Shown: positions 1-9,619, numbered from the stretch's first letter. The stretch: DNA of 57,656 nt from an uncultured Collinsella sp. (GCA_900542305.1 UQMU01000010.1:1-57656), one strand, 5' to 3'. A program made the numbers and translations. The notes: generated by a model from the letters alone, not told the origin.

Positions 1-451
1 CGAACTCGACGACGCCGAAGCGCTCGGGGTCGTCCACGTGGTAGCCGAAGACCGTAGCGCGGCCCGACTGCGCGTTCTCGACGGCCTTCTTCAGGTGGCG
101 CGAAAGGCCGTTACCGTAGAAGATGTTGTCACCGAGCACGAGCGCGCACGGCTCGCCGTCGATGAACCCCTCGCCGATGGTGAAGGCCTGTGCCAGGCCG
201 TCGGGGCTCGGCTGCTCGGCGTAGGAGAGGTTGACGCCGTAGCGCGAGCCGTCCCCGAGCAGGCGCTCGAAGTTGGGCAGGTCGGTCGGCGTGGAGATGA
301 CCAGGATGTCACGGATGCCCGCCAGCATGAGGGTGGACAGCGGGTAGTAGATCATGGGCTTGTCGTAGACCGGCAGCAGCTGCTTGGAGGTCACGAGCGT
401 GAGCGGGTACAGGCGGGTGCCGGATCCGCCGGCGAGGATGATGCCTTTCAT
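1..451 (-). CDS. rmlA: Glucose-1-phosphate thymidylyltransferase, partial (C-terminus outside window)
   Basis: Read on the minus strand from an ATG at 451, the protein begins MKGIILAGGSGTRLYPLT, the nucleotide-binding signature of RmlA/RfbA, which makes dTDP-glucose from glucose-1-phosphate and dTTP as the first step to dTDP-rhamnose. Further hallmarks are SKQLLPVYDKPMIYYPLS and the region ending in LVLGDNIFYG. About 150 of the usual roughly 290 residues are present; the rest lies beyond position 1. It is the last visible gene of the exopolysaccharide operon, 27 bases after wzx, and its GC content is high again compared with the three AT-rich genes before it. The family assignment is secure; the sugar end product is inferred. 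Confidence 0.93.
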   Translation of the reverse strand, partial: MKGIILAGGSGTRLYPLTLVTSKQLLPVYDKPMIYYPLSTLMLAGIRDILVISTPTDLPNFERLLGDGSRYGVNLSYAEQPSPDGLAQAFTIGEGFIDGEPCALVLGDNIFYGNGLSRHLKKAVENAQSGRATVFGYHVDDPERFGVVEF

Positions 452-478
452 ATTAAAATCCAATCCATTTTGATGTAG

Positions 479-1894
479 CTATCGCTGCTTCTTCAGTTTG
501 GTCAAACATGAAGCAACACTTTTCAGCGCAGAATGATTAAGCAAGAGATAGCCAACGTAGACTAATGCATATAGAATCGCCGCAGTTCCACCAGATAAAA
601 GCTCAGTGAACAAGACAAAAGCGGCTGTAAGCAGGATCTCCTGAAACGGCCTAGTTGAACCAGGGGCGCTAAGCTGTTCGTTCAGATAGAGCTCGGACCA
701 CAACGACCTGCCAATAATGCAGATAACGGCGCCACACAGGACGGCGTCGAGTGAGTTAAGGACAAGAACACCGAATATCGAAAAAACAGCGCTACAAATA
801 ACAGTGACGATATTCAACTTCAGGAGCAGCTGTTCTTTACGAAGTACCTTGAAATAGGTAGTACAGCAAAGGCTCATCTTCGTATTGAAGACGCATATCG
901 GAAGTAAGAGCGCAAAATATCTAAGGCTCTCGGCATATTGAGGAAGCCACGCCCCCAAAAACCAAACCATAGGGAAATAGAACAAAAAGATTGCAGGAAA
1001 AATGAGTTCGATGGCATTTCTTATGCCAATGTAAAAACGAACTCTCTCCTCATCAGAACCTGTCCTAAGAGCAGGAAATAAGACCATGCTCGCCTGCGAG
1101 ACAAAAGTGATAAAGAAATTGACAAGAGAGAGGGAGAACGAAATTTTTGCAAAGGCGACGATACCCCAAAAATGATCGATAAGAAACCTAGATACCCCGA
1201 GGATCAGTGTGTCGGCGATGTTCGCAATCATCAGCTTTACGCCGACGATGATACTGCGGATACCGTCCTTAAGCGAGTTGCCAAAAGACACTGATTTAGC
1301 ACATAGGATATCCCTGCCCATCCAAGAGCAATATATGAGCGCAATAATCTTCGAAACGAGATACGCGTAGACATAGGGATGGTAGTCCGAAACCTTAAAT
1401 CCAATTAAAACAAGGAGCGGAGCCAGAAACACCAGCCTGTCTAGCATTGTAGAAAACGAAAATAGCTTAGTTTCGTTCATAGCCTGAAAGACAAAGCCCA
1501 AATAACTTGTCAGGTTATAGACGACGGTGTAAAGCGCAAAAGACGCGATAACAAATACTCGATTTGCGTCATCGACAAGAGGCAGCGAAGCAAAAGTGAT
1601 GCCGAGGCAAATCACTGCCTGGAAACAAGCACCGAAGATATACTGGGATTTTATTGAGCTCTTATCGATTTCATCACGAGAGAGACCCCCGTTAATCAAG
1701 TAGACACCATCATTCAGGCCAAGGTGAAAAAAGCCGGAATAGGTCGTATAAAACATGAACAGCTGCCAGTATCCATAATCAGCAACACCAACGATTTTCG
1801 GCACGAGCAGCGACATGACAACACTGACCGATAGAGAAATAAACTGTGCAGCAAACGCAATCATAGTGTTGCGTGCAATAGACGAATAATTCAT
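479..1894 (-). CDS. Wzx-like polysaccharide flippase (MATE/PST superfamily membrane protein)
   Basis: A 471-residue polytopic membrane protein beginning MNYSSIARNTMIAFAAQFIS, with around twelve to fourteen hydrophobic segments spread over the whole length. This is the size and layout of Wzx/RfbX flippases, which move lipid-linked oligosaccharide repeat units across the inner membrane. A GAGG ribosome binding site sits four bases before the ATG. Position next to a Wzy-like polymerase and several glycosyltransferases supports the role. The gene is clearly AT-rich compared with the housekeeping genes of the window, typical of polysaccharide genes spread by transfer. Flippases of this family share little sequence, so substrate cannot be read from it. 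Confidence 0.85.
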   Translation of the reverse strand: MNYSSIARNTMIAFAAQFISLSVSVVMSLLVPKIVGVADYGYWQLFMFYTTYSGFFHLGLNDGVYLINGGLSRDEIDKSSIKSQYIFGACFQAVICLGITFASLPLVDDANRVFVIASFALYTVVYNLTSYLGFVFQAMNETKLFSFSTMLDRLVFLAPLLVLIGFKVSDYHPYVYAYLVSKIIALIYCSWMGRDILCAKSVSFGNSLKDGIRSIIVGVKLMIANIADTLILGVSRFLIDHFWGIVAFAKISFSLSLVNFFITFVSQASMVLFPALRTGSDEERVRFYIGIRNAIELIFPAIFLFYFPMVWFLGAWLPQYAESLRYFALLLPICVFNTKMSLCCTTYFKVLRKEQLLLKLNIVTVICSAVFSIFGVLVLNSLDAVLCGAVICIIGRSLWSELYLNEQLSAPGSTRPFQEILLTAAFVLFTELLSGGTAAILYALVYVGYLLLNHSALKSVASCLTKLKKQR

Positions 1895-1927
1895 TCAACC
1901 TCGTTTGTTTAAACTAACATCCTTGAT

Positions 1928-3169
1928 TTATTCAGAAATCAAGGATGGGCCTGACTCGCACAAATCTGAATACCGAGCACTCGTTCTACCCAGAACGAGT
2001 CCACAGGAAGCAAACAAGATAACCGTTGGCACCCACCAACCAAGCTCACAATAAAATATGAGCTCCGCACAGCATATACAGGAGACGGTAAATAGTACTT
2101 GATCGAGTTCGCAACCCGACCTGAACGAACCGATGCCAGCGGAAATTATCAAGAATACAAAGCTACAAATTCCAAGAAAACCATATTCATACAGCATTGC
2201 AAGGAAACCATTATCCACCGTTGAAAAACCGCTAATTTCAACCGTCGTGCCCAGCATAGTCACGCGACTACTGCCAAAACCATTTCCAGTAAGCCAAAAC
2301 AGCGGCCTGCTTAAAAAGCTATGAATAATATAGGCAATGGCTCCGGAACGCTGGCTATATGAAACATCAGTTTCAAGCTCACCAAATCGAGAAGCCACAA
2401 AGTTAAACAGTCCAAACTTGTAGAGAATAAAAACGAGTAGCAATACAGCTGGAATTAAAAGGGCAATTAAATTCCATTTAGAATACTCGGGGTTCTTTAG
2501 GCGAAAGACCAGGTACACCGATGCTAAAGCAATGAGAATAATCCACGCGCTACGACTCTTTGTCAGAAGCAGAGCGACCAAAAGAACTACAGAGCATAAG
2601 AGACGTTTCATCCTGCCCGTCTCCAATTTATAGTTAATTACCACAGCAATAACTATCATTTGGCCAAATACGATTGCATGACCGAAAAAACTACGCAGTC
2701 GATACAAGGATGGATTATCAATCGTTACAGTTTGCAGAAAAGAAAAGGAACCATTTGTAACTAGTCGTTGACCTAAAACAATTTCAAGGACAAAGCTAAA
2801 TAGGCAGGCGAACACCATAACGTTGCGAAGCATAAGCAATGCAGACTCAACCCAGTCATCATTCTTTGCTTTACCGTAAATATAACCAAGAAGAATGCAA
2901 AAGAAATACGAGCAGACCGTAAGGAGGGATTCGTTAATGCTTCGGGACGTAAACGCAATAGCAGAAAAGAAAACTATCGCGCCCATAACGACAATGGGAA
3001 TGGCGTTATTTAAAAACACTTTGTAGAGACGCCCAGAAAGAACTTCTTTGAAAACGAGCAATCCTAGAACAGAAAAAAATAGTCCTTTAACGGGAGAAAT
3101 GACACTTAAGATTGCGGCGAAAATCAAAATAGTGAATTCATTAGTAAATAGCTCAAGCATTCTAAACAC
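1928..3169 (-). CDS. Wzy-like O-antigen/capsule polymerase (polytopic membrane protein)
   Basis: A 413-residue integral membrane protein with about ten to twelve hydrophobic segments and a larger polar loop in the second half (roughly residues 255-330, containing SYSQRSGAIAYIIHSFLSRP and GNGFGSSRV). This resembles the O-antigen ligase/polymerase (Wzy/WaaL) superfamily, whose large periplasmic loop carries catalytic Arg and His residues. The start at 3169 follows the GT2 gene stop (3170) with no gap, so the two are translationally coupled. AT-rich like its neighbours. The pairing with a flippase argues for Wzy-dependent capsule or exopolysaccharide assembly; assignment rests on topology and context rather than on a strict motif. 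Confidence 0.75.
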   Translation of the reverse strand: MFRMLELFTNEFTILIFAAILSVISPVKGLFFSVLGLLVFKEVLSGRLYKVFLNNAIPIVVMGAIVFFSAIAFTSRSINESLLTVCSYFFCILLGYIYGKAKNDDWVESALLMLRNVMVFACLFSFVLEIVLGQRLVTNGSFSFLQTVTIDNPSLYRLRSFFGHAIVFGQMIVIAVVINYKLETGRMKRLLCSVVLLVALLLTKSRSAWIILIALASVYLVFRLKNPEYSKWNLIALLIPAVLLLVFILYKFGLFNFVASRFGELETDVSYSQRSGAIAYIIHSFLSRPLFWLTGNGFGSSRVTMLGTTVEISGFSTVDNGFLAMLYEYGFLGICSFVFLIISAGIGSFRSGCELDQVLFTVSCICCAELIFYCELGWWVPTVILFASCGLVLGRTSARYSDLCESGPSLISE

Positions 3170-4114
3170 CTACTTACTGTCACAGGAACTGATTAAGGCC
3201 TTAAAGTCACCAAGCAGGGAACGATTTGACAGTTCATACTTACGGTATTTTAGAATGGTGCCTAAATCACTTATTTTTAGGCCACCTACGAGCAAGTGCA
3301 AACGGGCATTTAAAACAGAACCGTAATGCTCTATATGCGCAGAAGATATACGATAATCGCCAGGATTACTACTGAAGTATTCTTCTAAAACCTTAGAAAA
3401 TCTCAAGCACATCCCTATCTCAGCAACACGAGATTTCCTGTCAATATGTCGCATCTCAGTTGCATTAGAGTCATGCCTACGGAACCGAATCAAGGGCTGA
3501 TTTAGAAGTCTGAGGGTCCCCTTCAGTAATGAGAAGCGCCATAACATACCGTCATGAGCAAAATCATCCTGCCAATATGGCATGATTTCCCTTATAAAAC
3601 TCGATTTTACGGCATACGAACATCCAGGGCGCCGTACCGACATAAACTTGCTATCGAAAACCGGGGCCTCCAAATCGTCCAGAGGTTTGGAATCATCGAC
3701 AGCACCATAGACTGTTACTTTTTTACCGCCGCTCTCATAAAACGGCTCGACGGCGCAGCTGAGAACGTCGATAGAGGGGTCCTTCTCGAGGATTGAGGAC
3801 ATTACAGCAATTTTATCGGGCTTCCAGATATCATCCTGGTCGCACGGGAAAACGATGCCGTCATCTATAGATGCAAGGTCGAGAAGCCTCTTGAAGCTCA
3901 TGCGCCAGCCGAAATTAGAGCTGTTCTTGTTGATGGTCCAATTATCGAGCCCATGCTTCTCAATATATTCGCCAATGAGATCGAATGACCCATCTGTTGA
4001 GCAATCATCCGCAATCAGCACTCGGTCCGGAGACACTGTCTGAAGTCTTAAGCTATCTAGCTGCTCAGTAAGATATCGCATGCCGTTGTAAACTGACATC
4101 ACAACCGTAACCAT
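3170..4114 (-). CDS. Glycosyltransferase family 2
   Basis: A 314-residue protein with a classical GT-A fold start: MVTVVMSVYNGMRYLTEQLD, then DRVLIADDCSTDGSFDLI, and a D-x-D type metal site in FPCDQDDIWKPDKIAVM. These are the nucleotide-sugar and metal-binding motifs of GT2 enzymes such as rhamnosyltransferases. It probably adds one sugar to the lipid-linked repeat unit at the cytoplasmic membrane face. It lies 17 bases after the GT4 gene at 4132-5349 and abuts the polymerase gene. It is AT-rich at both ends of the gene. The sugar transferred is unknown. Confidence 0.9.
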   Translation of the reverse strand: MVTVVMSVYNGMRYLTEQLDSLRLQTVSPDRVLIADDCSTDGSFDLIGEYIEKHGLDNWTINKNSSNFGWRMSFKRLLDLASIDDGIVFPCDQDDIWKPDKIAVMSSILEKDPSIDVLSCAVEPFYESGGKKVTVYGAVDDSKPLDDLEAPVFDSKFMSVRRPGCSYAVKSSFIREIMPYWQDDFAHDGMLWRFSLLKGTLRLLNQPLIRFRRHDSNATEMRHIDRKSRVAEIGMCLRFSKVLEEYFSSNPGDYRISSAHIEHYGSVLNARLHLLVGGLKISDLGTILKYRKYELSNRSLLGDFKALISSCDSK

Positions 4115-4131
4115 TAAAAACCTTCATCCAA

Positions 4132-5349
4132 TTAAAGCTCAGTCATTAGCTGATCGTAAATACCGATAAGACGTTCTACATACGCGGTCTTTTCGAGGCA
4201 GCTGAAGTCCGATTTCTCAACCGCCTCCCTGTAACGCGAGTAAACATCGGGATCGAGCATATTCACCATTGCGGCGGATAGCGACTCGGCATTGCCCGCG
4301 CTGAAGACCTCGCCGAGACCTTTCGACCTCACAAAGGAGGCAGCGTCGCCGACATCAGAGACGATACACGGCAGACCGGCAGCGATCATGGCCTCATAGG
4401 CAACGAGCCCGAACGTCTCTCGGCAAACAGAAGGCATGACGATAGCGCGAGATTGTTTCATGACGGAAAGCACCTTGTCATGGGGTAGCGCACCCATGAA
4501 TTTGATATCCGGATAGCTTACCGACAGCCTCTTCAATTCGGTACCGTCTCCGATGACGATAGCGTCCACACCAGCCCTGCTAGCGGCTTCGCAAAATAAA
4601 TCGCAGCCCTTTTCGGGGCTCAGGCGACCAACGAATAGATAAGCCGCGCAATCTGCGTCCAATCCATGTTGGATTTTGTTCGCATCAACGTAATTCAAGC
4701 AATCGAATCGTCCGGCTTCCCATGCTAGATTGGGCTCAATCAACCGACGGCTGGAATCTGAAACGAAGACCACCGCCGGACGCAGGGCCCTCAAGACATA
4801 GTCCTGTACAGAAAAGCGAACGGATCGATACATTTTTTGGGTATATGAGCGCTTATCGCAGTTATGCAGCAGACACTTTGGGGAACCGGGGGCGATTCCG
4901 CAGTTGCAGTGATTCACATAGTCGTAGAGCCCACCGTTGGAACAAACGAGGAAGTACTCATGGGCTGTGATCAGGCACTTGAACCCCCGTCGCCTTATGG
5001 CCCTGAATATCGAGGGAGAAAGGGAGTGCGTCCAAGAGTGAACGTGGACGACCGTCGTCTTCGGATCGAGCTGCTTCAGTAGATCATCCAGTGCCGTTTC
5101 CGAGCGCCTGTTCCAGATACCCTGGACAGCGCCGGAGACGCCCCCGTTCAGGACGTCGTTCTGCCCGCAATTGACACAAACAACGCCCGATTCGATTAAG
5201 GAGGGATCGGGGTCACCCAACGCTGAAAAGAAATAGCTGTTGACACCTATCCTCGCCAGAGCAGATGCTGTTTCGATTGCGATTTTTGAAGCTCCGCCCC
5301 CGATATGGGGACGGTCGCAAATCGTTATCACTGTGGTGAAGTTACTCAT
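4132..5349 (-). CDS. Glycosyltransferase family 4 (GT-B fold)
   Basis: A 405-residue protein from the ATG at 5349 (MSNFTTVITICDRPHIGGGA). This start overlaps the stop of the upstream gene by eight bases (ATGAGTAA), so it is preferred over an in-frame ATG at 5379 that would overlap by 38 bases. The C-terminal half shows GT4 hallmarks: AAYLFVGRLSPEKGCDLFCE, a VIGDGTELKRL segment, and the E-x7-E element RETFGLVAYEAMIAAGLPCI. The substrate is not known. It belongs to the exopolysaccharide operon and would extend the repeat unit with retention of anomeric configuration, as is usual for this family. Confidence 0.9.
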   Translation of the reverse strand: MSNFTTVITICDRPHIGGGASKIAIETASALARIGVNSYFFSALGDPDPSLIESGVVCVNCGQNDVLNGGVSGAVQGIWNRRSETALDDLLKQLDPKTTVVHVHSWTHSLSPSIFRAIRRRGFKCLITAHEYFLVCSNGGLYDYVNHCNCGIAPGSPKCLLHNCDKRSYTQKMYRSVRFSVQDYVLRALRPAVVFVSDSSRRLIEPNLAWEAGRFDCLNYVDANKIQHGLDADCAAYLFVGRLSPEKGCDLFCEAASRAGVDAIVIGDGTELKRLSVSYPDIKFMGALPHDKVLSVMKQSRAIVMPSVCRETFGLVAYEAMIAAGLPCIVSDVGDAASFVRSKGLGEVFSAGNAESLSAAMVNMLDPDVYSRYREAVEKSDFSCLEKTAYVERLIGIYDQLMTEL

Positions 5350-6547
5350 GCATGGTCCTAGGTTTGATAGATCGGACAAACCGCTTTACACGCAGGCGCA
5401 TCGACGGGGGGAGCAGCATTTTCAGACGGTCGAAAAGAGTCGCATTCGGCGCCAGGACGGAATCAAAGACTTGTAATCCTGTAGCCTCGAAATGCTCGAT
5501 AACGGCATCGCGCCTCTCCTCAAGATCCGAGCGCTTATTAGGATCTTCATGCAGCAGCACATCATCCGGAGCAAGGCCGTTGTTAGAGTAGGCGACGCAA
5601 TCGCTTATTTCATCGATCAATTTTGCCCCGCGCTCGGTCTTCACGATAACGGCCGAAACACCCTTCTCGGGATGTCCGCAGTCTTGGACAGACTCAGAGC
5701 GCCAGGAATCACCGAGGATGATGTCGGCAGGACTGTCGCACCCTCTGAAAGGACAGCCGTAGCAAGACGATCTGCTGATCAGGCCTTTGATGTAGGAACC
5801 ATAAAACGGATCGAATGCAGCAGGCCTCTTTATAATCCTGCCGTCGGATAACTCGATTTTTATGTTATGGCCCCATCCGAATTTCGATTTATCTCTAAAA
5901 GTCAGTGCGGTGACATCGGACTTCTCCCGAAGCTCGAGCCAGTCAACATAGGAACGAAACATGGAAGAGCTTGGTACACCGTGGCAAACAACGCTGACGG
6001 TTGTCAGCCCATCCATCGGTTTACCCAAATAGAGACGCAGCGCGGAAACCTGACAAGGAGTACCGCTGAAGAGGACTCGCTTGCCGGATTTGAGATCGCT
6101 AAGCACTTCGGGATACGATTCGCTAGCATCGCTCTGGACATATTTGGACTTTTGCAGGAGCGCGATATCGGCAAGCTCGGATATACCGATATGCCTGACG
6201 TGATCGACGCCATCCCAGGCGGCGCCGTAAACGCGCCCGCCGTCCGATAGTATCCGTTTCGCAAGAAGGGAGAAGACGCCGCCGGACGAACTTTGCGCGA
6301 GCTCGACCGGGTCATCGCTCTGCAAGACAGCGGCGCGAATGGCCTCCGAGTCCGCGTCGACTTGGTTTTCCGCCGGACAGGTACGCAGGCAAAGACCGCA
6401 GGAGGTGCATCTCGCTGCGTCCACCACGGGGTATTCGAAACCGTCGGGCGAGGTACGCATAGTAATAGCGGAAAAAGGGCATTTGGCCGCACAAGCTCCG
6501 CAACCAAAGCAGGCCCGGTGAGAAACTGTGTCGATGTTCTTGCTCAA
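5342..6547 (-). CDS. FrhB/FdhB-like iron-sulfur protein (F420 hydrogenase beta-subunit family) of the polysaccharide locus
   Basis: A 401-residue protein with two N-terminal [4Fe-4S] motifs: CFGCGACAAKCPFSAI at residues 14-29 and CTSCGLCLRTCPAE at about residues 48-61. Then follows the FrhB N- and C-terminal domain pattern (SSSGGVFSLLAKRIL, FSGTPCQVSALR, CHGVPSS) with further cysteines in SSCYGCPFRG. Members of this family are often found beside polysaccharide pyruvyltransferases in gut bacteria, as here (the next gene upstream is one). The family carries flavin and iron-sulfur clusters; a redox role in modifying the glycan is inferred, the exact reaction is unknown. Confidence 0.87.
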   Translation of the reverse strand: MSKNIDTVSHRACFGCGACAAKCPFSAITMRTSPDGFEYPVVDAARCTSCGLCLRTCPAENQVDADSEAIRAAVLQSDDPVELAQSSSGGVFSLLAKRILSDGGRVYGAAWDGVDHVRHIGISELADIALLQKSKYVQSDASESYPEVLSDLKSGKRVLFSGTPCQVSALRLYLGKPMDGLTTVSVVCHGVPSSSMFRSYVDWLELREKSDVTALTFRDKSKFGWGHNIKIELSDGRIIKRPAAFDPFYGSYIKGLISRSSCYGCPFRGCDSPADIILGDSWRSESVQDCGHPEKGVSAVIVKTERGAKLIDEISDCVAYSNNGLAPDDVLLHEDPNKRSDLEERRDAVIEHFEATGLQVFDSVLAPNATLFDRLKMLLPPSMRLRVKRFVRSIKPRTMHE

Positions 6548-6559
6548 GCTAACTTCCCC

Positions 6560-7678
6560 CTATTGCTCAAGAGCATCCAAGAGCCATTTTTTCGAAAACG
6601 TGATGAGCGACTCCACGTCGGACAGTCGCTTCTCATAGCCCCCGATTTCCGTAGCGTTCATGTGACAGTCATATCCATCTAGCAGACGATCCTCGGTATT
6701 CGAGAGCCTCGAGAGGCTCTCGACTCGAGAGTTTTGAGAGCGTTTGTCGGTCTCCTCAAATCTCTTGAAGCAATAATAGTCTTTGCGGAAAATTTGAGAA
6801 AACAGCGTACCGTGCAGCGAATCGGTTAACACGAACCGCGCGCTCGCCAGATAAGCGAGCCATTCATCGGGACCAAGCCCGTAACGCGGATTGAGCTGCT
6901 CGTCGACAGCATTTTTACCTGAACCGACAAGCGTCACGACCTCGCAGCCGAGCTCTTTTGAAATCGAATCGACAGCTTTCCTGTAAAACGGCCTATTCCC
7001 AAGGAAATAGCAGACGATTTTCCCGGGCTCAGGACATTTACCGTTGATGAGCGGGGCCCAGTCCTCTTTCGACAGGAGCAGGACAGGGTCCACAACCTGT
7101 GAAGGGCGCTCGAGACCGAGGGATTCGACAAAATCCGCGCCCGCATCTTCACGAACAGACACAGAGCTGAACGTTTTAATCAGATCGGTAATGATCTTTT
7201 TCTTCCTCTGCGTGGTGCTCGTGACACCGAAGCTGGGTGCATACGCGATTCTCTTATCGCTGTCGCTTAGAAAGGAGAGATAGAAATTCCTATTCAAAAG
7301 ATAAGGGGACCAGATTTGATCAGATCCGCAGACGTATGCATCGTATTTTCCCCGTAAATCGACCAGTCCGTCTGTATCGACAATCCGATCAGTGGTCTCG
7401 ATGTTCTGGCTCAAAAAGCGATTGAATACGTCAGCCGTCGAGGAACCGAAGTCATCATGTTCCTTCTTGCGATTGAATAGCTCGCGTGCTTTGCCAGCAA
7501 ATAAATCGAAGGAGTTCCGGTTGATTGCCCAGTTCAGTAGCTTTTCTTTAACGCAGGGAAGATAGTCGGCGTCGACAACGTCATGCCCTTCTGCCTTCAA
7601 AAACTGCTGTAGGGCATAAGCCTGAAGCAACGTACCGAAATTTTGATTATGGAGCCACGTTAAAATACAAATTTTCAT
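6560..7678 (-). CDS. Polysaccharide pyruvyltransferase family protein
   Basis: A 372-residue protein starting MKICILTWLHNQNFGTLLQA, the typical N-terminus of the WcaK/CsaB family, with the glycine-rich and SDQIW core (YVCGSDQIWSPYLLNRNFYL) and the late motif FVLTDSLHGTLFSQIF containing the conserved S-x-H. These enzymes transfer pyruvate from phosphoenolpyruvate to a sugar, giving an acidic ketal on the polysaccharide. The gene is sandwiched between the FrhB-like gene and a GT4 gene; its start touches the stop of the latter by one base. Family membership is clear, the acceptor sugar is unknown. Confidence 0.9.
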   Translation of the reverse strand: MKICILTWLHNQNFGTLLQAYALQQFLKAEGHDVVDADYLPCVKEKLLNWAINRNSFDLFAGKARELFNRKKEHDDFGSSTADVFNRFLSQNIETTDRIVDTDGLVDLRGKYDAYVCGSDQIWSPYLLNRNFYLSFLSDSDKRIAYAPSFGVTSTTQRKKKIITDLIKTFSSVSVREDAGADFVESLGLERPSQVVDPVLLLSKEDWAPLINGKCPEPGKIVCYFLGNRPFYRKAVDSISKELGCEVVTLVGSGKNAVDEQLNPRYGLGPDEWLAYLASARFVLTDSLHGTLFSQIFRKDYYCFKRFEETDKRSQNSRVESLSRLSNTEDRLLDGYDCHMNATEIGGYEKRLSDVESLITFSKKWLLDALEQ

Positions 7679-8787
7679 TAATTCACCGTTTCAAATAACT
7701 TCAGATAGTACTCTTCGAGCTTGGGCGCTGCCCTAAAGATGTCATAAGATTCAAGCCCCAGAGATGCTTGGGGATCGGAACGATTAACGACATCTGTGCG
7801 TGTGGTAAGGATCGCATTGGACCAGCCCTCAATGCCCGCACTCAACGGAACGAAGCTGCACCGACCGGATAGCGCGACCTCGTTGGGGACCCTCTCAGAG
7901 CAGATGCACGGGAGACCGGAGACCTGGGCCTCAATCGCGACCATTCCGAGGCCCTCGTACAGACTAGGGAGAACGAATAAATCAAGCGCCTGATAGACGT
8001 CCTGTACATTGGAAATCTGACCGAGAAAACGCACCGCTGACGCAATTCCCAGCGAGCGCGCCTTTTCCTCCGCCTGCGGTCTCAACTTCCCATCGCCGCA
8101 GATAACAAGGATGGAATCAGGATTCTGAGCATAAACCGCCTTGAAAACATCAAGCAAAAACAGCTGATTCTTCTGGGGGATGAACCTACCGATATTCCCC
8201 AATACCAGCGTATCGTCCTGCGCTCCAAGCCCAGCACGTTGCTCATCCCTAATCGATCGATTGAAAGAAAAACTGCTCAAATCGATAGCATTATTAAAGA
8301 CGGTAAAATGGGATGAGCCGAACAGCCATTTACCGGCATACTCAGTACAGGCCGCCAAATCAGTTGGATACCTTGTCGAAAACAGTTTCAAAAAGCCTTT
8401 AAGGGCATTTTTTGCAAACTCGCCTTTGCCGCTCGTCGAGTGGCTGTGGGCGATACGCACGGGTACCCCTGCCTTCTTCGCGGCGCGAAGCGGAAAGACG
8501 GAAAGCGCGTTGATATGGCTGTGCACTATCTTCCAGCCCTCTTGCGTAAAGAGGCTTTGAAGCTCTCGCTGATATTCAATCGCATGCTGGTAGGGCGGAA
8601 TCTCAAAGATTCGACCACCAAGCGATTCGATCTCTTCACGTGGCACGAGCGTCGAATCTGAATCGACAAGAAAATCGAACTGGACTTTACTTCGGTCAAT
8701 ATGGCGATAATAGTTCATGACAACGGCCTCGACGCCGCCGCCAACCATCTTGCCAACAATCTGGGCTACCCTAATCGGTTCAGTCAT
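7678..8787 (-). CDS. Glycosyltransferase family 4 (EpsF-like)
   Basis: A 369-residue GT-B protein starting MTEPIRVAQIVGKMVGGGVE, which matches the opening of EpsF/CapM-like transferases (GGxExxxMNYYR). The nucleotide-sugar binding half shows LVLGNIGRFIPQKNQLFLLD, VICGDGKLRPQAEEKA and LPSLYEGLGMVAIEAQVSGL, the last being the E-x7-E motif. It follows the sugar-transferase gene directly (stop of that gene at 8788), so it may add the second sugar of the repeat unit. Sugar identity unknown. Confidence 0.9.
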   Translation of the reverse strand: MTEPIRVAQIVGKMVGGGVEAVVMNYYRHIDRSKVQFDFLVDSDSTLVPREEIESLGGRIFEIPPYQHAIEYQRELQSLFTQEGWKIVHSHINALSVFPLRAAKKAGVPVRIAHSHSTSGKGEFAKNALKGFLKLFSTRYPTDLAACTEYAGKWLFGSSHFTVFNNAIDLSSFSFNRSIRDEQRAGLGAQDDTLVLGNIGRFIPQKNQLFLLDVFKAVYAQNPDSILVICGDGKLRPQAEEKARSLGIASAVRFLGQISNVQDVYQALDLFVLPSLYEGLGMVAIEAQVSGLPCICSERVPNEVALSGRCSFVPLSAGIEGWSNAILTTRTDVVNRSDPQASLGLESYDIFRAAPKLEEYYLKLFETVN

Positions 8788-9537
8788 CTAGCAAGCACCG
8801 CCACCGGTAAAGACCTCAACGACTGTGAGGAGAACAATCTTTAAATCGGTGACCACGCCGCGTTTGGCGATGTACTCCAGGTCGCGGCGGACCATGCCGT
8901 CGAAGTCGGTATCGTTGCGGTCAGTCACCTGCCACCAGCCGGTAATACCTGGCTTCACTGCCAGGCGCTGCAGGTCGAATTCTGTGTACTCGGCCACCTC
9001 ATTCGGCAACGGTGGGCGCGGGCCGACGACGGACATCTGGCCCAGGAACACGTTGAGGAACTGCGGGAACTCGTCGATAGAGTGTTTGCGGATGAACTTC
9101 CCGATCTTGGTAACGCGCGGATCGTTCTTCATCTTGAACATGGCGCCTGCGATCTCGTTCTGCTCCTTGAGCTCAGCGAGGCGCTCGTCGGCATCTCTGT
9201 ACATGCTGCGGAACTTCCACATGCGAAAAGTGGTTAAACTACCGTCGGAACGGGTGCGGCCCACGCGGATCTGGCTATAGAAGGGGCTCCCCTCGCTCTC
9301 CAGGCGGATGGCAGCGGCGAGTACGAGGCCGGGGATCGCGATGAGGACGAGCGCGGCACCGCTGAACACGATGTCGAACGTGCGCTTCACAGCCCTATAG
9401 ACAAGGCGCGAGCGATCCCAGTCCATGATGGATTGCATGGCCTTGTAGCGGCCGACGCCCTCACGCCGGTCCATCGCCTGAGCAATCAGCGCCGCCCCCA
9501 CGGGCGCATTGCTCTCTGTTACTTCTTTAGCAGTCAC
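8788..9537 (-). CDS. Undecaprenyl-phosphate sugar-1-phosphate transferase (bacterial sugar transferase domain)
   Basis: The protein has one membrane segment (about KRTFDIVFSGAALVLIAIPG onward) and then the sugar-transferase domain: YSQIRVGR, TFRMWKFRSM, DPRVTKIGKFIRKHSIDEFP, QMSVVGPRPPLPNEV and PGITGWWQV. This family (WbaP/PglC type) loads the first sugar-phosphate onto the lipid carrier, starting repeat-unit synthesis. The open frame continues to an ATG at 9672, but that would overlap the antiterminator gene by 53 bases. A GTG at 9537, giving 249 residues, is a sensible start, though its ribosome binding site is weak; the start is uncertain, the end and the family are not. There is no long N-terminal membrane region as in full WbaP. 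Confidence 0.88.
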   Translation of the reverse strand: MTAKEVTESNAPVGAALIAQAMDRREGVGRYKAMQSIMDWDRSRLVYRAVKRTFDIVFSGAALVLIAIPGLVLAAAIRLESEGSPFYSQIRVGRTRSDGSLTTFRMWKFRSMYRDADERLAELKEQNEIAGAMFKMKNDPRVTKIGKFIRKHSIDEFPQFLNVFLGQMSVVGPRPPLPNEVAEYTEFDLQRLAVKPGITGWWQVTDRNDTDFDGMVRRDLEYIAKRGVVTDLKIVLLTVVEVFTGGGAC

Positions 9538-9619
9538 AGTCAAACTTACGTCCCCGTTCCCCAGGGATCCCCCAATCGATGAATTCAAAAAGCGGATGAA
9601 TTGCCGGCGAAACGTCCCC

